In this document: positions 61,579 to 64,000 of the stretch, one piece after another
Position numbering within the stretch: position 1 is the stretch's first letter
Layout: each line of letters begins with the position of its first letter
Origin: Oscillospiraceae bacterium
Lineage (GTDB): Bacteria > Bacillota > Clostridia > Oscillospirales > Oscillospiraceae
Reading direction: 5' to 3'
DNA length: 64,000 bases
Assembly (NCBI GenBank): GCA_916988195.3
Contig: CAKASQ030000061.1
Span: forward strand, 62,001 to 126,000
The notes under the pieces: generated by a model
Database searches by the model: none
The model's input: only the letters and a program-made list of their open reading frames with translations
What the model was told of the DNA's origin: nothing
Position numbers and translations under genes: made by a program

Positions 61579-61854
61579 TTCGTAGGGGCGGACGACTCCT
61601 GTCCGCCCTAGGGTGTATTCTTCCAACTCCCAACGCACCCGGACAGCGGGCCTTTTAGCGGTGCGCCGCGTCATTTTTCCTTGAAATACGTCAGTATTCC
61701 TGCAAAAAAATGTCTTGCGCAACGCAAAAATCCCTCGCTGCCGGTCACATCGTGAGTTTTCAGATACACCTTAGAGAAGTATCGTATTTGCCGAGGAGTA
61801 TCGCGTTTCGAAGGTGTATTTTTCAGGGCGGACAGAGTCATCCGCCCCTACGAA
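61579..61854. repeat. 276-bp non-coding element with 30-bp inverted ends (CGTAGGGG family)
   Basis: The left end (61579-61609) and the complement of the right end (61825-61854) match at nearly all of 30 positions, starting TTCGTAGGGGCGGA. A 9-bp inner repeat (ATACACCTT / AAGGTGTAT) lies near the right. It has no gene and fills the gap between mreB and the LysR gene. The CGTAGGGG tips are the same as in the 108-bp repeats, so it looks like a miniature inverted-repeat element. Confidence 0.75.
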
Positions 61855-61868
61855 TATATGTGGTCGGT

Positions 61869-62768
61869 CTATTGCAGCTGCATGGCGGTATCGTGGTAGA
61901 GCCTTAAAATTTCGTAGAGGAGCTCCATGTGCTGAAAGTCTTTGCGGTAGACAAGGTTCATCTGTCGCACCATGCTGAGATTTTCGATCGGCAGAGCCGT
62001 GAGCTTCCCCTTGCGCAGCTCATCCATACAGGCGCTGCGCGCGAGAATCGAAACGCCAAGGTCTTTGCGGATGAGGTCCTTGATGGTCGCGATGTTGTCG
62101 ACTTCCATGGCAACGTCGAACGCGTCGATGCTCATACCGAGGCTGAGCAGGTGCGCCTCAAAGAGCTTCCTCGTCGCGGACGACGGCAGGCGCAGGATCA
62201 TGCGCTCTTTTTTGAGGTCCTCGAGGGTCACCATCGCATGGCGCGAAAGGGGATTGTTGTTGGAGAGCACACAGACGATGCAGTCGGTGTCCAGCATCAG
62301 CGCGTTGAGGTCGGGAGAGGGAACCGTACTGTCCACAACGGCAAGATCGAGTTCAAAGTGCTCCATCGCATCATAAAGATTTTTTATGGTATCTGTTGTA
62401 ATTGTTATCGATACGCTGTCATTTTCCCGGCCAAATTTCGCGAGTACTTCTGTAATCAGGTTGCTCTCCGCCGTGTGCGTGATGCCGACGCGAAGGCGGG
62501 TGAGGCGGCGGTCGGAGGATTTGAGCTCCTGCATCATCTGCTGCTCTAGCGCCTTCATGCGCCGGACGTACTGCACGACGATTTCACCCTCCGGCGTCAG
62601 TGAAATTTGTCCCTTTTTCCGCAAAAAGAGCGTCATGCCGAGCTGCTGCTCGAGTTCCTTGATGTGATGGCTGACGGCAGGCTGGGTGAGGTTCAGGGCA
62701 TTTGCCGCACGGGTGAAGCTGCCGAACTCCGCTGCGGTGAGAAGCGTACCTAGTTTCGGATTGAACAT
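61869..62768 (-). CDS. LysR-family transcriptional regulator
   Basis: A 299-residue LysR regulator: winged helix at the N-terminus (TAAEFGSFTRAANALNLTQPAVSHHIKELEQQLGMTLF) and a periplasmic-binding-like effector domain. I chose the ATG at 62768 because GGAG lies nine bases upstream; an ATG at 62783 is possible. It is divergent from the cation/proton antiporter, the likely target. Confidence 0.93.
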   Translation of the reverse strand: MFNPKLGTLLTAAEFGSFTRAANALNLTQPAVSHHIKELEQQLGMTLFLRKKGQISLTPEGEIVVQYVRRMKALEQQMMQELKSSDRRLTRLRVGITHTAESNLITEVLAKFGRENDSVSITITTDTIKNLYDAMEHFELDLAVVDSTVPSPDLNALMLDTDCIVCVLSNNNPLSRHAMVTLEDLKKERMILRLPSSATRKLFEAHLLSLGMSIDAFDVAMEVDNIATIKDLIRKDLGVSILARSACMDELRKGKLTALPIENLSMVRQMNLVYRKDFQHMELLYEILRLYHDTAMQLQ

Positions 62769-62817
62769 GAGTGAACACTCCATTATAAAAAATTATGATA
62801 TACTTTAAAAATATAAT

Positions 62818-62845
62818 TTGCATTTATCTGTCCTAGTTATATCAT
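62818..62845 (+). promoter_or_regulatory. Putative promoter of the antiporter
   Basis: TTGCAT (62818-62823), 16 bp, TATCAT (62840-62845), in the divergent gap. Confidence 0.5.
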
Positions 62846-62876
62846 AAGGTACAACGAATTGCAAGGAGGGAGCGGA

Positions 62877-64000
62877 ATGCTTGGAGCGTTTTCACAGAAG
62901 CTGGCGCAGTCCGGACAGACGGCGGGCGTGATTATTTCGGTCGCGCTGATGCTGTTTCTGGGCTTTGCGATGACGAGAATCACAAAAGCGCTTCGTTTGC
63001 CGGACGTGACGGCGTATATCTTGACGGGCATTTTCATCGGTCCCTACTGCCTGAACCTGATCCCGGCAAATGTCATTGACGGCATGGAGTTCATTTCCGA
63101 TATCGCGCTGGCGTTTATCGCGTTCAGTGTCGGCGAGTTCTTTAAGCTCTCGACGCTCAGAAAAAGCGGCCTCGGCGTGGTCGTTATTACGCTTCTGGAG
63201 GCGTGCATGGCGTCGGTCTTCGTGTTCGTGCTGACGTATTTTGCGTTGGGACTCGATCTCGCGTTCTGCGCGGTGCTCGCGGCGCTCGCTTCGGCGACGG
63301 CTCCCGCGTCCACAGTTATGACCATCCGGCAGACAGGCGCGAAGGGCGACTTTGTCGAGACGCTGCTGCAAATTGTGGCGTTAGACGACGTGGTGAGCCT
63401 TGTTGCCTACAGCATTGCCATTTCCATCGCGCTGGCCGGAGGCGGAAACCGGGGATCAAGCTTTGAGACGATCATAAAGCCGATCCTGGCGAATCTCTTC
63501 GTGCTGGCGCTCGGCGGATTTTTTGGATTTCTGCTTAAGCTGCTGTTTCGCAAGCGGTCTACGGACAACCGGCTGATTGTGTCGCTTGCGACGCTGTTCG
63601 CATTCTGCGGAGTGTGCGCGCTTCTCGGCGTCTCGCCGCTTCTTGGCTGCATGTCGATGGGCATGGTGTATATCAACCTCACGAACGACGCGAACCTTTT
63701 CCAGCAGCTGGCCTATTTCAGCCCGCCGGTATTGCTGTTGTTCTTTGTGCGTTCAGGTTTGAGTTTCCGATTGGATACGCTCTTCGGCGCGCAGAACACG
63801 CTCGGGAGTGTGCCGCTGATTTTGGTCGGCGTGCTCTATTTTATCACGCGCATTCTCGGCAAATACGCGGGCGCATGGCTCGGTTGTCTGGCGGTCAAAA
63901 AGCCCAGGCGCACGCGGGACTATCTTGGTCTGGCGCTCATTCCGCAGGCGGGCGTGGCTATCGGTCTGGCGGCGCTCGGCGCAAGGACGCTCGGGGGCGA
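62877..64000 (+). CDS. Cation/proton antiporter, CPA2 type (3' end outside window)
   Basis: The first 374 codons are seen; the gene runs off the end. Ten or more hydrophobic helices are evident with LRLPDVTAYILTGIFIGP and ASATAPASTV, the pattern of KefB/NapA-like sodium or potassium/proton exchangers. Helix residues such as IVALDDVVSLVAY carry the ion-site aspartates. AGGAGG precedes the ATG. A C-terminal TrkA domain, if any, lies outside. Confidence 0.9.
   Translation, partial: MLGAFSQKLAQSGQTAGVIISVALMLFLGFAMTRITKALRLPDVTAYILTGIFIGPYCLNLIPANVIDGMEFISDIALAFIAFSVGEFFKLSTLRKSGLGVVVITLLEACMASVFVFVLTYFALGLDLAFCAVLAALASATAPASTVMTIRQTGAKGDFVETLLQIVALDDVVSLVAYSIAISIALAGGGNRGSSFETIIKPILANLFVLALGGFFGFLLKLLFRKRSTDNRLIVSLATLFAFCGVCALLGVSPLLGCMSMGMVYINLTNDANLFQQLAYFSPPVLLLFFVRSGLSFRLDTLFGAQNTLGSVPLILVGVLYFITRILGKYAGAWLGCLAVKKPRRTRDYLGLALIPQAGVAIGLAALGARTLGG

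Overview
This window is chromosomal DNA from an anaerobic, probably spore-forming Bacillota, most likely a high-GC member of the Clostridia (Oscillospirales-like; the placement is inferred). The evidence is pyruvate:ferredoxin oxidoreductase, a SpoIVB-type sporulation peptidase, TTGACA/TATAAT promoters with AGGAGG ribosome binding sites, an rpoBC-rpsL-rpsG-fusA-tuf cluster and a BlaI/BlaR1-type pair. I saw no phage, rRNA operon, transposase or CRISPR array. Mobile-looking DNA is limited to short non-coding repeats between genes.

Layout. 1-5.6 kb: uracil-DNA glycosylase (cut by the window edge), a D,D-carboxypeptidase, a ComEA-like helix-hairpin-helix protein, an OmpR-type two-component pair and a GerMN lipoprotein. 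5.6-10.9 kb (minus): VanZ-like protein, glycosyltransferase, PncC/CinA domain, ThiI and YifB. 11-14.6 kb: nifJ. 14.6-16.7 kb (minus): asd-dapA. 16.9-19.8 kb: queA-tgt-yajC and a small zinc-ribbon protein. 19.9-21.5 kb (minus): a large unknown lipoprotein. 21.6-29.8 kb (minus): an eight-gene operon holding all seven shikimate steps plus the committed Phe and Tyr branch enzymes. It is preceded by a 22-codon leader peptide with a YYFYF run and an intrinsic terminator, which form a leader-peptide attenuator. 29.9-38.4 kb: BlaI/BlaR1-type regulator pair, two tandem lipoprotein serpins, a lipoprotein, and an MBOAT/DHHW O-acyltransferase pair. 38.5-43.6 kb: an unknown lipoprotein, an isolated OadG, a Crp/Fnr regulator, a zinc-ribbon protein, SpoIVB, tRNA-Gln and a GNAT. 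43.7-56.9 kb: rpoB, rpoC, an L7Ae-like protein, rpsL, rpsG, fusA and tuf. 57.2-64 kb: a small membrane protein, recD2, comFC, mreB, then a LysR regulator divergent from a cation/proton antiporter that runs off the window.

The main points for a second look are: the Phe/Tyr leader attenuator controlling a complete aromatic operon; the AroE-AroK fusion; a BlaR1-like metallopeptidase without a penicillin-binding sensor, upstream of two serpins with dissimilar reactive loops; extra segments in EF-Tu and RpoC; and two families of structured intergenic repeats, one of which shows compensatory stem changes between its two copies.
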